The notes under the pieces were generated by a model, which was not told the origin of the DNA, searched no databases, and saw only the letters and a list, made by a program, of their open reading frames with translations. The position numbers and the translations under genes are program-made. Positions 33,081 to 42,475 of a stretch of 64,000 nt of DNA are shown here, piece after piece. The DNA is taken from assembly GCA_934401915.1 (NCBI GenBank), contig CAKRSV010000006.1, positions 1 to 64,000 of the forward strand, read 5' to 3'. Every line of letters begins with the position of its first letter. Within the stretch, counting starts at the first letter, position 1. The DNA comes from an uncultured Lachnospiraceae bacterium (GTDB lineage: Bacteria > Bacillota > Clostridia > Lachnospirales > Lachnospiraceae).

Positions 33081-33761
33081 CTAGATGGGCAGCCCGTTCA
33101 GTAATTCTTTGGTGATCGGTTCCATCATTACTCTTCCGTCGATCACATAAGCAATTTTCGGCTGGATCTTTGGTTTGATCGGCCATTTGCTCTGTTTTTC
33201 TGATGTTTTATATTTGAAATCACCGATTTTTAATTTTTCCGGTGACATTTCAAGCGCGATCACATAATGCCCGGGATCTCCGTTTCCGCCGGCAAAGGCC
33301 TGTCCGAACAGACCGCCGATGATGATGATGTCTTTGCTGGAATAGACCGTGGCGCCCGGGTAGACGTCTCCGAGGATGATAATGCTGTTCTCTGTCTCGA
33401 TCGTCTGTCCGTCCTTCAGCGTTCCCTTGTAGAACTGTCCTGCGTTGTCCATGGCTTTCTGGTGCGTGGAGAGTTTTTGAAGCGCTTTGACATAGTTTTT
33501 ATTTGTTTCATCATTTTTGCCGATGATACATACAATGTTAAGAGAGGAGTTGGCGTTGATGGTGCTGACAAGCTGTCGTTCCTCCTGCTCACTCAGGCTG
33601 CGTCCCTCAAAGGAGAGCGCCATGCTCGCGTCCTTAAAGAAGTGGGACGCCTCTTTGAATTTGACGGCGACTTCGCCGAGCAGCTCTGAAAAGGGCATTT
33701 CTTCATCCAGATAAAGGGAAATACCATTCGGAAAACTTTTGATAATGACAGGATTTTTCAT
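33081..33761 (-). CDS. minC: Septum formation inhibitor MinC
   Basis: 226 residues. The N-terminal FtsZ-inhibiting domain (1-100) is less conserved. The C-terminal right-handed beta-helix (about 110-205) has GDVYPGATVYSSKDIIIIGGLFGQAFAGGNGDPGHYVIALEMSPEKLKIG. It blocks FtsZ assembly at the poles with MinD. Only 13 bp separate it from mrdA, joining the Min and Mre systems in one operon. Confidence 0.94.
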   Translation of the reverse strand: MKNPVIIKSFPNGISLYLDEEMPFSELLGEVAVKFKEASHFFKDASMALSFEGRSLSEQEERQLVSTINANSSLNIVCIIGKNDETNKNYVKALQKLSTHQKAMDNAGQFYKGTLKDGQTIETENSIIILGDVYPGATVYSSKDIIIIGGLFGQAFAGGNGDPGHYVIALEMSPEKLKIGDFKYKTSEKQSKWPIKPKIQPKIAYVIDGRVMMEPITKELLNGLPI

Positions 33762-33774
33762 AACTTACCTCTTT

Positions 33775-36666
33775 CTAGTCTGCATTGATCGCACCGGCCT
33801 GAACTTCGCTCGCAGTTCCGGTGATGATCTCATCGACAGCCTTTGTTCCGTAGTAATATGCGTAGACGTCCTTTGCTATCTGCGCGGCGTAATCGGAGGT
33901 GTAGCCGTTGGCCACACGGACGGTCACGCTGATCTCGGGATTTTCGTAGGGCGCATAGCTGATAAATAACGCATGGTTCGGTCTGTTTTTATTCTCCTGC
34001 GCAGTTCCCGTCTTGCCGGCTACGTTGACGTCCAGATCCGAGTAGTAGGATTTGGCTTCGACCACGCGACGCATGCCGAGATGGATAGCGTCCCAGTAGG
34101 CAGAATCCATATCAATCTCGTTCCGCACCTGCGCCTGCTGTGCCGTCACGTGCCCCTGTTCGGAGATCCGGTCTATCAATGTTAGATTATAACATGTTCC
34201 GCTATTGGCGATAGTAGTAACGTATCGCGCCAGACCGACAGTGGTATAGTTGTTGGTACCGTGACCGATCGCAGAACGGACAGCATCAGTATCGGATACC
34301 TCCGGTGTGTACTCTTCGATCTCGACGCCGGACACATCGCTAAGACCGTACAGATCGGCATACTTTGCCAGTTTGTTCAGACCGACATCACTGTTGTAGG
34401 AATCTCCTACCGTGCCGAGACGGTAACCCACCTCGTAGAAAAACCAGTTGCAGGAATGTTGGATACCACCGGATACATTTAAAGGTCCATGGGCGCCTCT
34501 GGGCGCGATCCAGCACCTTGCCGGCGGGGATATTTTGTCGAAAGTTCCCGTACAGGTGATCGTGTCGGTCGTTGTGATGACACCCTCCATAAGTCCTGTC
34601 GTGGCGGAAACGATCTTAAAGGTCGAACCGGGCGCCGTCTTTTGCTGCGTCGCATAGTTCAGTAGCGGATAGGACAGATCATCCCGCAGTTTGGCATAAT
34701 ATGCGGCGTCCACGCCGTTTGCCATCTTATTGTTGTCATAGCTCGGATAGGAAACCAGAGCCATGGTCTTGCCATCCTGAACGCTCGTCACAACGATGGA
34801 GCCGGAATAGGGATCCAGCGCGAGCTGGGACGGGGTGATATCCAGATTCTGGATCCGGTTTATCATAAAGTTGTAGGCTGTCTCCGATCCCGCCTGAAAA
34901 GCGCGGTACTCGCTCTCATCCAGTTCGACGACATTCTGTTCGAGCAGAAGGCTGCAGATCTGACGGCCGGTCACGGTATCGTTGTTGATCAGGTAGCGAT
35001 AGATCTTTTTGTCGAATTTTTTGTCTTCTTTCAGACGCTCAAAAATATAGTCCAGAACCTTCTGATAGATCTCGACAGAATCGGAATACCGGGAGTCGAT
35101 CGAGAGGTTCGACACATTGACCCAGTTCTGTGCAATCGCATAGTTCAGATATTCATTCAGACTGATGACCTCGTCCTTCGTCCATGCGATATAGGTCGCA
35201 TCCTCCTTGTCCACCGCGTCTTCCATAAGGATGCCCTCATCGTACAGCATGGAGGCGATGTAGCTCTCATAGACCTGATACTCTTCGGTCAGCTTCTCAT
35301 AAGGAGTACAGACCTCCTCCAGCTCGTTTCGCAGCGTTTCGAAGATCTTTGCCTGATTCTCCACAAAGGTCTGCTGTACGGCCTGCTCCGTCTCTCCGGC
35401 GTATGCGGAGGTAAAGCGAGATGTGTCTATGATATTGTTGTTGATACATGCGTAATAGACATCGTAGATCGGCGTCACGATGTCAGAGCTGCTGGAATTT
35501 TCATCGGGTGTATATTCCTTGATATTCCGTATCTTATCCAGAAGGATACCGGCGAGCTTGGATTCCAGAATATGATAACAGGCTTCCTGGAGATCGGCGT
35601 CGATCGTAAGGTAGACGTCCCCACCTGCCTGGGATTCCACCCGGTCGCTGGTCTCGATGACTTTTCCAAGATTGTCCACGTAAACGGTCTCCGAGCCCTT
35701 CGTTCCCTGCAGGACAGTCTCCATCGAGGCTTCGATCCCGGATTTGCCGACGGTGTCGTTCAGATCGTAGGTCGGATTCTCAGCCTGCAGATTCTCCAGT
35801 TCCTCCTGCGCGATCTTGCCGGTGTAACCGAGGATCTGCGCAAAATAGACGCTGTCGTTATACTTGCGGACCGTTCCCTCTGCGATCGATACACCGTCGA
35901 GCCGATCGGCGTTTTCCATCACGACAGCGACGGTTTCCTCGGAAACATTGTTGGCAACCGTCGTCGAGATATATTTCTGATAGCTGTTGGCGCTCATGGC
36001 GTAACGGATCGTGATGAGCTTGAGAATCTCCTGTCTGGTATAGCCAAGCCCGGGCACAAACGTCGAGGGGTCGTCCTCTTTATAGCCCCCGATCCCGTAA
36101 TGGGAGGAAGGCGAAGTGCCGCAGAAGTAGGAAATGACCTCCTCCGGCGTCGCATTTTTTTCTTTGATCTTGAGATCGTCGATGGAAGAATAGCCGTACA
36201 CATCGGCAAGAAAACGCAGAAGCTGCGTCCCTTCCACATCGTACTCATATCTTCCGCTCTCTCCGAGCACAATATGAAAATCGCTGATCACCTTGTCGCC
36301 GTTTTTTTCGATCAGACGGATCAACGTCAGGATCGTCTCGTTCAGATTCTTATTCTTCTCTCTTCCGGACTCGTACACATCCTCGATCGTCACTGAGTAG
36401 GCGAGTTCGTTGTAGGCGAGAAGTTTTCCGTTGCGGTCCAGGATATTGCCGCGTGTGGCGGGGATGCTGCGCTCCTTCGTGATCTTGAGCTGAAAGTTGT
36501 TGAAATACTCTTCCCCGTTGACGATCTGCAGCTGAAAGATGGTATAGATCAGATAGCCGCCCACGCCAAACAGTACAAAGACAAGAACGATCAGCCGGGA
36601 AGTAACCATATTAAAAAAGTTTTCTTTGATATGTTCTAGCAGTTGTTTAAACAAATTTCTTTGCAC
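33775..36666 (-). CDS. mrdA: Class B penicillin-binding protein 2 (elongasome transpeptidase), enlarged
   Basis: 963 residues, well above the usual 600-700. One membrane helix (about 22-45) precedes the dimerisation domain with the ATRGNILDRNG block. The transpeptidase has STFK with Ser681, SCN in QHSCNWFFYEVG, and AGKTGTAQ near the C-terminus. A large insertion (about 380-620) between the two domains, with many Tyr/Glu/Asp residues, explains the length. It cross-links new side-wall peptidoglycan with RodA. The start is a GTG overlapping mreD by 20 bases with a very close AAGGAG; a slightly later start is possible. Confidence 0.92.
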   Translation of the reverse strand: MQRNLFKQLLEHIKENFFNMVTSRLIVLVFVLFGVGGYLIYTIFQLQIVNGEEYFNNFQLKITKERSIPATRGNILDRNGKLLAYNELAYSVTIEDVYESGREKNKNLNETILTLIRLIEKNGDKVISDFHIVLGESGRYEYDVEGTQLLRFLADVYGYSSIDDLKIKEKNATPEEVISYFCGTSPSSHYGIGGYKEDDPSTFVPGLGYTRQEILKLITIRYAMSANSYQKYISTTVANNVSEETVAVVMENADRLDGVSIAEGTVRKYNDSVYFAQILGYTGKIAQEELENLQAENPTYDLNDTVGKSGIEASMETVLQGTKGSETVYVDNLGKVIETSDRVESQAGGDVYLTIDADLQEACYHILESKLAGILLDKIRNIKEYTPDENSSSSDIVTPIYDVYYACINNNIIDTSRFTSAYAGETEQAVQQTFVENQAKIFETLRNELEEVCTPYEKLTEEYQVYESYIASMLYDEGILMEDAVDKEDATYIAWTKDEVISLNEYLNYAIAQNWVNVSNLSIDSRYSDSVEIYQKVLDYIFERLKEDKKFDKKIYRYLINNDTVTGRQICSLLLEQNVVELDESEYRAFQAGSETAYNFMINRIQNLDITPSQLALDPYSGSIVVTSVQDGKTMALVSYPSYDNNKMANGVDAAYYAKLRDDLSYPLLNYATQQKTAPGSTFKIVSATTGLMEGVITTTDTITCTGTFDKISPPARCWIAPRGAHGPLNVSGGIQHSCNWFFYEVGYRLGTVGDSYNSDVGLNKLAKYADLYGLSDVSGVEIEEYTPEVSDTDAVRSAIGHGTNNYTTVGLARYVTTIANSGTCYNLTLIDRISEQGHVTAQQAQVRNEIDMDSAYWDAIHLGMRRVVEAKSYYSDLDVNVAGKTGTAQENKNRPNHALFISYAPYENPEISVTVRVANGYTSDYAAQIAKDVYAYYYGTKAVDEIITGTASEVQAGAINAD

Positions 36667-37165
36667 TCCTTTTTTCTGCCTTCTCCAGACGGGTGTTGAT
36701 CCACAGGATCAGCGGATACAAAAACAAGGTGACAACGATCGTATAAACGATCTCCGGGAGAATGATATGTGCCAGGTAATAGCGAAATTCAAACCGTCCC
36801 CGCAAAAGAAAAAGGATAAGGTAGTTGATGATGCCATATACAAAATCGCTGCCAAGGATCAGCGCGATCGGCAGCTTGATGTCCTGCGGATAAAAGATGG
36901 CACTGAACTTGCCGTTCATATAGCCGATGTACATATAAAGCAGGGCGTAAAAGCCGATAACGCTCCCGAAAAAAATGTCTACCAGCAGTCCGCAGAAAAA
37001 GCCGATGAGCAGACCTGTCTTTTCTCCACGCATAAAGCCGAAGGAGGCTGTGAGGACGATCAGCAGATTGGGAACGATTCCGGCAAATGCAAAATGACGA
37101 AACACCGTGCACTGCAGCAAAAAACACAGAAATATCAAGATGGCGGTGATGATTCCTCTTTTCAT
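36647..37165 (-). CDS. mreD: Rod shape-determining protein MreD
   Basis: 172 residues with five or six membrane helices and the FFCGLLVDIFFGSVIGFYALLYMYIGY segment typical of MreD. It is an integral partner of MreC and the PBP2-RodA machine. It overlaps mrdA at its 3' end and follows mreC by 13 bp. Confidence 0.92.
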   Translation of the reverse strand: MKRGIITAILIFLCFLLQCTVFRHFAFAGIVPNLLIVLTASFGFMRGEKTGLLIGFFCGLLVDIFFGSVIGFYALLYMYIGYMNGKFSAIFYPQDIKLPIALILGSDFVYGIINYLILFLLRGRFEFRYYLAHIILPEIVYTIVVTLFLYPLILWINTRLEKAEKRSAKKFV

Positions 37166-37178
37166 ATTTTCTCCATTT

Positions 37179-38048
37179 CTACTCTTCTATCGTCTGCTTC
37201 TGCTCCAGAATGATCAGAACCTCCTCGAGATGTTCGAAATCCACAGCTGGAGTGAGATATCCGGATTTTGTCAGGTTGTTGGAATCGCGATTGATGGTGC
37301 TGATATAGCCAATCAGGATACCCGGAAGGAACTTGTCGCTGATGTTGGAGGTGACTACCTTGTCGCCTTCCACGACGACGTCCTTGCTGTCGACGAGCTG
37401 TTCGAACTCGATGACGCCCGACGCGTAGAGCTTCAGATTACCGGAAACGATCAGGTTATCCGAGCTGGAAAGCACCATGGCGCTGACGTTGGAATCATCG
37501 GCAATGATCGATTTGACCTTCGCCCAGTTCGGCCCGACGTCGACGACTCTTCCGACCAGACCGCTCCCTGCCATAACGTTCATATCCACGGCGATCCCGT
37601 CGTTGGTGCCCTTGTTGACCACAAAAGAATAAAACCAGTTGCCGGAATCTCTTGCGATGATCCGTGCTCCGGTCTTGTTGTATTCGTCATACTGTGCGTC
37701 GAGATTGTACAACTCGCGCAGATTGGCAAGCTCATAGCGGTCCTGCTGCAGACGGGTGTTCTCGATCGTCAGCTCATCCACCTGCCGCTTGAGCTCGTCG
37801 TTTTCGGAGATGAGGTCGCGGATCTGGGCAAGCTCCTCCGAGCGGTTGGAAAGCCAGTGACCGACGACGCTGATCCCCTCCTCGAAGGGAACTACCGTAT
37901 AGCCTGCCACGGCGCTCAGCGGTCCGCTGAAGATCGTCGTATTTAAGGTTAGAAGTACCAGGCCGGTACAAAGGATTGTTAAAATAAAAAGGAGATATTT
38001 ACCTGGTAATGTAAATTTCTCTCCTTTTCTTTTTACGATGGGACTCAT
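37179..38048 (-). CDS. mreC: Rod shape-determining protein MreC
   Basis: 289 residues: one membrane helix (about 18-38), a coiled coil (about 65-110, NDELKRQVDELTIENTRLQQ), then the beta-barrel region with GLVGRVVDVGPNWAKV. MreC links MreB filaments to the synthases and activates PBP2. It overlaps mreB by four bases (ATGA). Confidence 0.93.
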   Translation of the reverse strand: MSPIVKRKGEKFTLPGKYLLFILTILCTGLVLLTLNTTIFSGPLSAVAGYTVVPFEEGISVVGHWLSNRSEELAQIRDLISENDELKRQVDELTIENTRLQQDRYELANLRELYNLDAQYDEYNKTGARIIARDSGNWFYSFVVNKGTNDGIAVDMNVMAGSGLVGRVVDVGPNWAKVKSIIADDSNVSAMVLSSSDNLIVSGNLKLYASGVIEFEQLVDSKDVVVEGDKVVTSNISDKFLPGILIGYISTINRDSNNLTKSGYLTPAVDFEHLEEVLIILEQKQTIEE

Positions 38049-39055
38049 TTACTCATTCCTTCTATTGCATAAGCTACGGATTTATAATTTTCTTCCTTGA
38101 TGATCTTGGCAAGCCCAAGCGCTACGCTGGTGACCGGATTCTCGGAAACGTTTACCTTGAGTCCTGTTCCCTTGCTCATCAGGCTGGCAAGCCGGCTTAC
38201 CTGGGAAGCACCGCCCGTCAGGTAAATTCCGTGACGGTAGATATCCGCCGCCAGTTCCGGCGGAGTCCTCTCCAGAATAACCTTAATATTGTCAATAATT
38301 GTGTTGAAGTGCTCAATCAGACTCGCGTCTACCAGCGAAGTGGGGATCTCGCGCTCCACCGGAAGTCCGGTCACGATATCACGGCCGTAGACAACTGCGC
38401 CGGTGCCGGCCTCCTCCAGCTCCAGAAGAGAGGTCTTTACAGTCTCTGCGGTCTTGCCACCGATGATCAGGCTGAACTCGCGTCTTACGGCAGCTTTGAT
38501 CGCATCGTCAAATTTGCGCCCGCCGACCTTGATCAGCTTGCTCAGTACGATACCGCCCAGAGAGAGGATGGAGATCTCCGTCGTGTCGAAACCGACGTTG
38601 ACGACCAGCACACCCTGCGCATTCTTGACATCGATGCCAAGACCAAGCCCGTCGGCAACTGCCTTGTCGACAACCATGACCTTGCGCGCTTTTACGTTGG
38701 ATTCCTTGATCAGATCCTTGAAGGCTCTCTTCTCTACTTCGGTGACATCCCACGGTACGGCGATGTAGTAATCTGCCGGACGGACATTGTTCTTCATCAG
38801 GTCGCCCATAAAGTATTTTATGAGCGTCTCCATGTTCTGTATGTCTGCGATCACGCCGTTGCTGAGTGGATAGGAAATGCTGATATTGCTGGGTGCTTTT
38901 TCGTACATCTCAAAGGCGGAGTTGCCATAAGCGAAAAGTGTCTTTTTGTTTTCGATGGCGATCATATTCTTCTCGACAAATACGTCATCGTCACCCCGAT
39001 TGTATATTTTGATGTTGCAGGTTCCTAAATCAATTCCAAATGCGTTGTTTGCCAA
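38045..39055 (-). CDS. mreB: Actin-like cell-shape protein MreB
   Basis: 336 residues with actin-fold phosphate loops (FGIDLGTCNIKIY at the N-terminus, VVNVGFDTTEISILSLGG in the middle) and the adenosine motif YLTGGASQVSRL. It polymerises under the membrane and directs the elongasome. It starts the mreBCD-mrdA-minCDE-rodA-mgsA-dacA series. It appears somewhat diverged from the B. subtilis MreB; an Mbl-type paralogue cannot be excluded. Confidence 0.92.
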   Translation of the reverse strand: MANNAFGIDLGTCNIKIYNRGDDDVFVEKNMIAIENKKTLFAYGNSAFEMYEKAPSNISISYPLSNGVIADIQNMETLIKYFMGDLMKNNVRPADYYIAVPWDVTEVEKRAFKDLIKESNVKARKVMVVDKAVADGLGLGIDVKNAQGVLVVNVGFDTTEISILSLGGIVLSKLIKVGGRKFDDAIKAAVRREFSLIIGGKTAETVKTSLLELEEAGTGAVVYGRDIVTGLPVEREIPTSLVDASLIEHFNTIIDNIKVILERTPPELAADIYRHGIYLTGGASQVSRLASLMSKGTGLKVNVSENPVTSVALGLAKIIKEENYKSVAYAIEGMSK

Positions 39056-39162
39056 GGTATGATACCCCTTTCTTTTCGTTCTTTAAAAAAAATATGGTAA
39101 CTGTCCAGCCTCCCTGCGCAGAACGCCTGCATCCGTGCGACGATACGCTGCAAACCTGCCCG

Positions 39163-39870
39163 TCAGGTTATCAGGTGTCCTTCGCGGAAGCTGAAGTAAC
39201 TGTTATCTCCGATGATAATGTGATCGAACAAAGGAAGATCTGCCATTTTCCCGACTTCGCAGATCCGTTTCGTGATCTTGATATCGTTGTTGCTCGGAGC
39301 GGGATTTCCGCCCGGATGGTTGTGCAGCAGGATGATGCTGGCTGCATTTCCGCGAAAAGCCTGTACATACACTTCCCTCGGAGAAAGGAGGGAGGCGTTG
39401 ATCGTGCCCTTTGAAAGAAGTTTCTCCTCCGTGATATGAAGAGAGGAATCAAAGAGCAGCAGAAAAACATATTCCACCGTCTCGTGTCTCAGCTTTTCCA
39501 TATAGTAGTCGGCGATGGAATAGGCGCTGTGAAAAGAAAGACTGTCCTTTGCCTTGAGCTGCGACATACGTGTGCAGAGCTCGCTCAGCGCTTTGAGCTG
39601 GATCGCCTTTACCTGCCCGATGCCATCAATTTCCACCAGCTTTTTCAATGGAATATGATACAATCCTAACAGACCGTTCCCGTAATGGGATGTCGCGCCA
39701 AGGACGGACTCCCCGAGGGTTCGGATATCTGTTTTGCTCGTACCGGTCCGAAGAATGATCGAAAGGAGCTCGGCATCGGTCAGCGCTCCCGCACCATAGG
39801 AAAGAAATTTTTCATATGGAAGATTCTTCATCCGGTAATACTCATTGTTCTCACACTTAGCTTTTTTCAT
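39163..39870 (-). CDS. radC: RadC family JAB/MPN protein
   Basis: 235 residues. An N-terminal helix-hairpin-helix-like part (about 15-85, with EIDGIGQVKAIQLKAL) and a C-terminal JAMM-type metal site HNHPGG followed by Ser/Asn and Asp (APSNNDIK). The name refers to DNA repair, but a repair role is doubtful for the family. In Firmicutes it often lies next to mreB, as here. A 107-bp gap to mreB holds its end and the mreB promoter region; no clear terminator was seen there. Confidence 0.9.
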   Translation of the reverse strand: MKKAKCENNEYYRMKNLPYEKFLSYGAGALTDAELLSIILRTGTSKTDIRTLGESVLGATSHYGNGLLGLYHIPLKKLVEIDGIGQVKAIQLKALSELCTRMSQLKAKDSLSFHSAYSIADYYMEKLRHETVEYVFLLLFDSSLHITEEKLLSKGTINASLLSPREVYVQAFRGNAASIILLHNHPGGNPAPSNNDIKITKRICEVGKMADLPLFDHIIIGDNSYFSFREGHLIT

Positions 39871-39922
39871 TCAACCTCTTTTCCGACAGCACATCTCTCC
39901 CATGGCATGTGGAAAATAAGGG

Positions 39923-40159
39923 TTAGATAAAACGATAGATGATAATTCCTACGGCAATCCCGATAATGCTTGCGATCGTGATCTTGATCGACAGACCGAA
40001 TGTAAGACTGAGGATTCCGAAATCAAACACGACCGGCGCGGATAATCCGAAGGACTGTCCGTAATTCAGCCATGTGCTGGGAAACAGACTTCCGATAAAG
40101 CCACCTATCACGATCCCTGCAAGGATCAGAAGAAAGCATGCCCAGTTATTCTTTTTCAT
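39923..40159 (-). CDS. DUF4321 small membrane protein
   Basis: 78 residues from ATG 40159; AAAGGAG lies about 12 bases before it, and a GTG at 40183 is the other option. Two membrane helices flank a short loop (FLILAGIVIGGFIGSLF and the C-terminal IGIAVGIIIYRFI). This family is conserved beside mreB/radC in Clostridia. Its function is unknown; association with envelope growth is suggested only by position. Confidence 0.8.
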   Translation of the reverse strand: MKKNNWACFLLILAGIVIGGFIGSLFPSTWLNYGQSFGLSAPVVFDFGILSLTFGLSIKITIASIIGIAVGIIIYRFI

Positions 40160-40191
40160 AAGATGACTATTCTCCTTTCCCACCGCTCATT

Positions 40192-41487
40192 TTAACACAA
40201 CCTATCTTTGGACACAATGCCTTTGTCTATAAGATTTTGAAGTGTCTTTAAGATGCCGAGCTTTGCATGAGGGAAGGTAAGCCCACCCTGAAAATAGACG
40301 GCATATGGCGGTTCAATGGGGCCGTCCGCACTCAGCTCGATGGAGGAACCGGAGACAAATGCGCCGGCTGCCATGATGACCTGTGCGTCGTATCCAGGCA
40401 TATCCCATGGCTCCGGTGTGACAAAGCTGTCAACAGACGCAGCTGCCTGGATTCCCTGGCAGAATGCGATCACACCCTCGGGAGTGCCGAAGGTCACTGC
40501 CTGAATGATGTCGTGGCGGCTCTCCGTCGCGTCTGGAACAACTGCAAAGCCAAGCCGTTCATAGATGTTTGCAGCGAAGATGGCTCCTTTCAGGGCTCCG
40601 GCGGTAACGGTAGGCGAAAGGAACAACCCCTGATAGAAGGAAGGCAGAACGCCAAGCGAAGCGCCGACCTCTTTGCCGAGTCCCGGGGATGTGAGCCGGT
40701 AGGCTGCGTTTTCGACACAGTCTCTGCGTCCGGCGATATAGCCGCCGATCGGCGCCAGTCCGCCGCCCGGATTCTTGATCAGGGAACCGACGACCATATC
40801 CGCCCCCACATCAGAGGGTTCGATCATCTCCACGAATTCTCCATAGCAGTTGTCGACCATACAGATCACATCCGGCTTGCACTGCTTGACAAAGCGGATC
40901 AGCTCTCCGATGCGCGCAACGGAAAGGGTCGGTCTTGTCTGATACCCCTTAGAGCGCTGGATCGTCACAAGGCGCGTCCGTTCGTTGATCGCAAGACGGA
41001 TCTTATCATAGTCAAAACTGCCGTCCGGAAGCAGATCCACCTGCCGGTAGCTGATCCCATATTCTTTCAGGGAACCCTTGGAGGGGCGGATCCCGATCAC
41101 CTCTTCCAGTGTGTCATACGGTTTTCCGACCGGAGAAAGCAGCTCGTCTCCCGGGCGCAGATTGCTCATCAGCGCGAGTGCGAGCGCATGGGTTCCGCAG
41201 GTAATCTGCGGGCGCACCAACGCGTCCTCGGTATGAAAGATCGCCGCGTACACCTGCTCAAGCGTGTCTCTTCCGATATCGTTGTAGCCATAGCCGGTCG
41301 TGCCGAGCAGGCATGCCTCGCTGACGCGGCAGCTCTGCATCGCCTGGATCACCTTGAGCTGATTGTACTCGGCGATCTCATCGATGGCTGTAAAGCGTTC
41401 CTTCAGACTGTCCAGAATGGCGTCCCCGTAGGCGATGACCTCTCTGGATATGCCAAAGGCAGCATAAGACTCTGTCAAATCTATCAT
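40192..41487 (-). CDS. Methionine gamma-lyase family PLP protein (formerly aluminium resistance protein)
   Basis: 431 residues from ATG 41487 after GGAGG; five more codons are open upstream. It is a fold-type I PLP enzyme of PF06838, with the PLP Lys expected in GSLIKNPGGG and the CMVDNCYGEF strand holding the PLP Asp. Reported annotations for this family include carbon-sulfur lyase activity; the true substrate is uncertain. It precedes a DUF4321 gene and follows miaA in the same direction. Confidence 0.85.
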   Translation of the reverse strand: MIDLTESYAAFGISREVIAYGDAILDSLKERFTAIDEIAEYNQLKVIQAMQSCRVSEACLLGTTGYGYNDIGRDTLEQVYAAIFHTEDALVRPQITCGTHALALALMSNLRPGDELLSPVGKPYDTLEEVIGIRPSKGSLKEYGISYRQVDLLPDGSFDYDKIRLAINERTRLVTIQRSKGYQTRPTLSVARIGELIRFVKQCKPDVICMVDNCYGEFVEMIEPSDVGADMVVGSLIKNPGGGLAPIGGYIAGRRDCVENAAYRLTSPGLGKEVGASLGVLPSFYQGLFLSPTVTAGALKGAIFAANIYERLGFAVVPDATESRHDIIQAVTFGTPEGVIAFCQGIQAAASVDSFVTPEPWDMPGYDAQVIMAAGAFVSGSSIELSADGPIEPPYAVYFQGGLTFPHAKLGILKTLQNLIDKGIVSKDRLC

Positions 41488-41512
41488 AAAATAAACCTCC
41501 ATCCCGGTAAAA

Positions 41513-42475
41513 TCAGGCTCGCGGCCAGATTCCCTTCGTATTTAGAACATCCAGCATATAAGCAAGGATGCGGTTGTCGTCGTGTTGGTACTGCTCTTTT
41601 TCCAGCCAGATCACATCCCGTTCCCGGCGGAACCATGTAAGCTGGCGCTTTGCAAAGTGACGGGTATCCCGCTTGATGATATAGACGGCTTCCTCAAGGG
41701 AGAGTTCTCCGTTCAGATAGGCAAGCATCTCCTTGTATCCAAGGCCCTGCATGGAAACCAGATCTTTTGTGCAGCCCTGCGCTGCAAGCCTGCGAACCTC
41801 TGCCTCCAGACCGTTTTCCAGCATCTGGTCCACCCGACGATCAATCCTGCTGTACAGCGCGGACCGCTCGTCGTTCAGCACAAAGTAGGCAAAACGGTAC
41901 GGCGACTGGTTCTGCCGCTGCGACTCGTTGTGCTCAGAGATCCGTTGTCCCGTTTTTTCATAAAATTCCAGCGCGCGGATCACCCGTTTCACATTGTTCT
42001 TGTGAATGGTTTCACAGGCTTTCGGATCTACGGCGAGAAGTCTCTGATAGAGGACGTCTGCACCCTCTTTGGCTGCCAGATCCTCCAGTCCGGAGCGGAA
42101 GGAGGTATCCTCGTCGTTTTCCGTAAAATCAATGTCATAGAGAAGCGCCTGGATATAGAAGCCGGTTCCGCCTGTCACGATCGGGATATGCCTTCTTTGA
42201 CAGATATCGCGGACTGCCTGCGCTGCAAGGCGCTGGAAAAGCACCACGTTAAATTCTTCTTCCGGATCCAGGATATCCAGTAGATGATGTGGAACGCCCT
42301 GCTGTTCTGACGGCATGAGCTTGGCGGAGCCGACATCCATGCCCCGGTACACCTGCATGGAATCTGCCGAGATGATCTCCCCATCGATCGCTTTTGCAAG
42401 GGAGAGCGATAATTCACTTTTTCCGACGGCTGTCGGGCCGGTCAGGATGACCAGCGGCAATGCGGTATCTGTCAT
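41513..42475 (-). CDS. miaA: tRNA dimethylallyltransferase
   Basis: 320 residues. P-loop GPTAVGKSELS at 13-23, SADSMQVYRGMDVGSAK and GGTGFYIQALL blocks. It adds a dimethylallyl group to A37 of tRNAs that read U-starting codons. miaB, which acts next on the same base, is at 47125. The ATG-side neighbour mutL overlaps by a single base (TAATG). Confidence 0.96.
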   Translation of the reverse strand: MTDTALPLVILTGPTAVGKSELSLSLAKAIDGEIISADSMQVYRGMDVGSAKLMPSEQQGVPHHLLDILDPEEEFNVVLFQRLAAQAVRDICQRRHIPIVTGGTGFYIQALLYDIDFTENDEDTSFRSGLEDLAAKEGADVLYQRLLAVDPKACETIHKNNVKRVIRALEFYEKTGQRISEHNESQRQNQSPYRFAYFVLNDERSALYSRIDRRVDQMLENGLEAEVRRLAAQGCTKDLVSMQGLGYKEMLAYLNGELSLEEAVYIIKRDTRHFAKRQLTWFRRERDVIWLEKEQYQHDDNRILAYMLDVLNTKGIWPRA

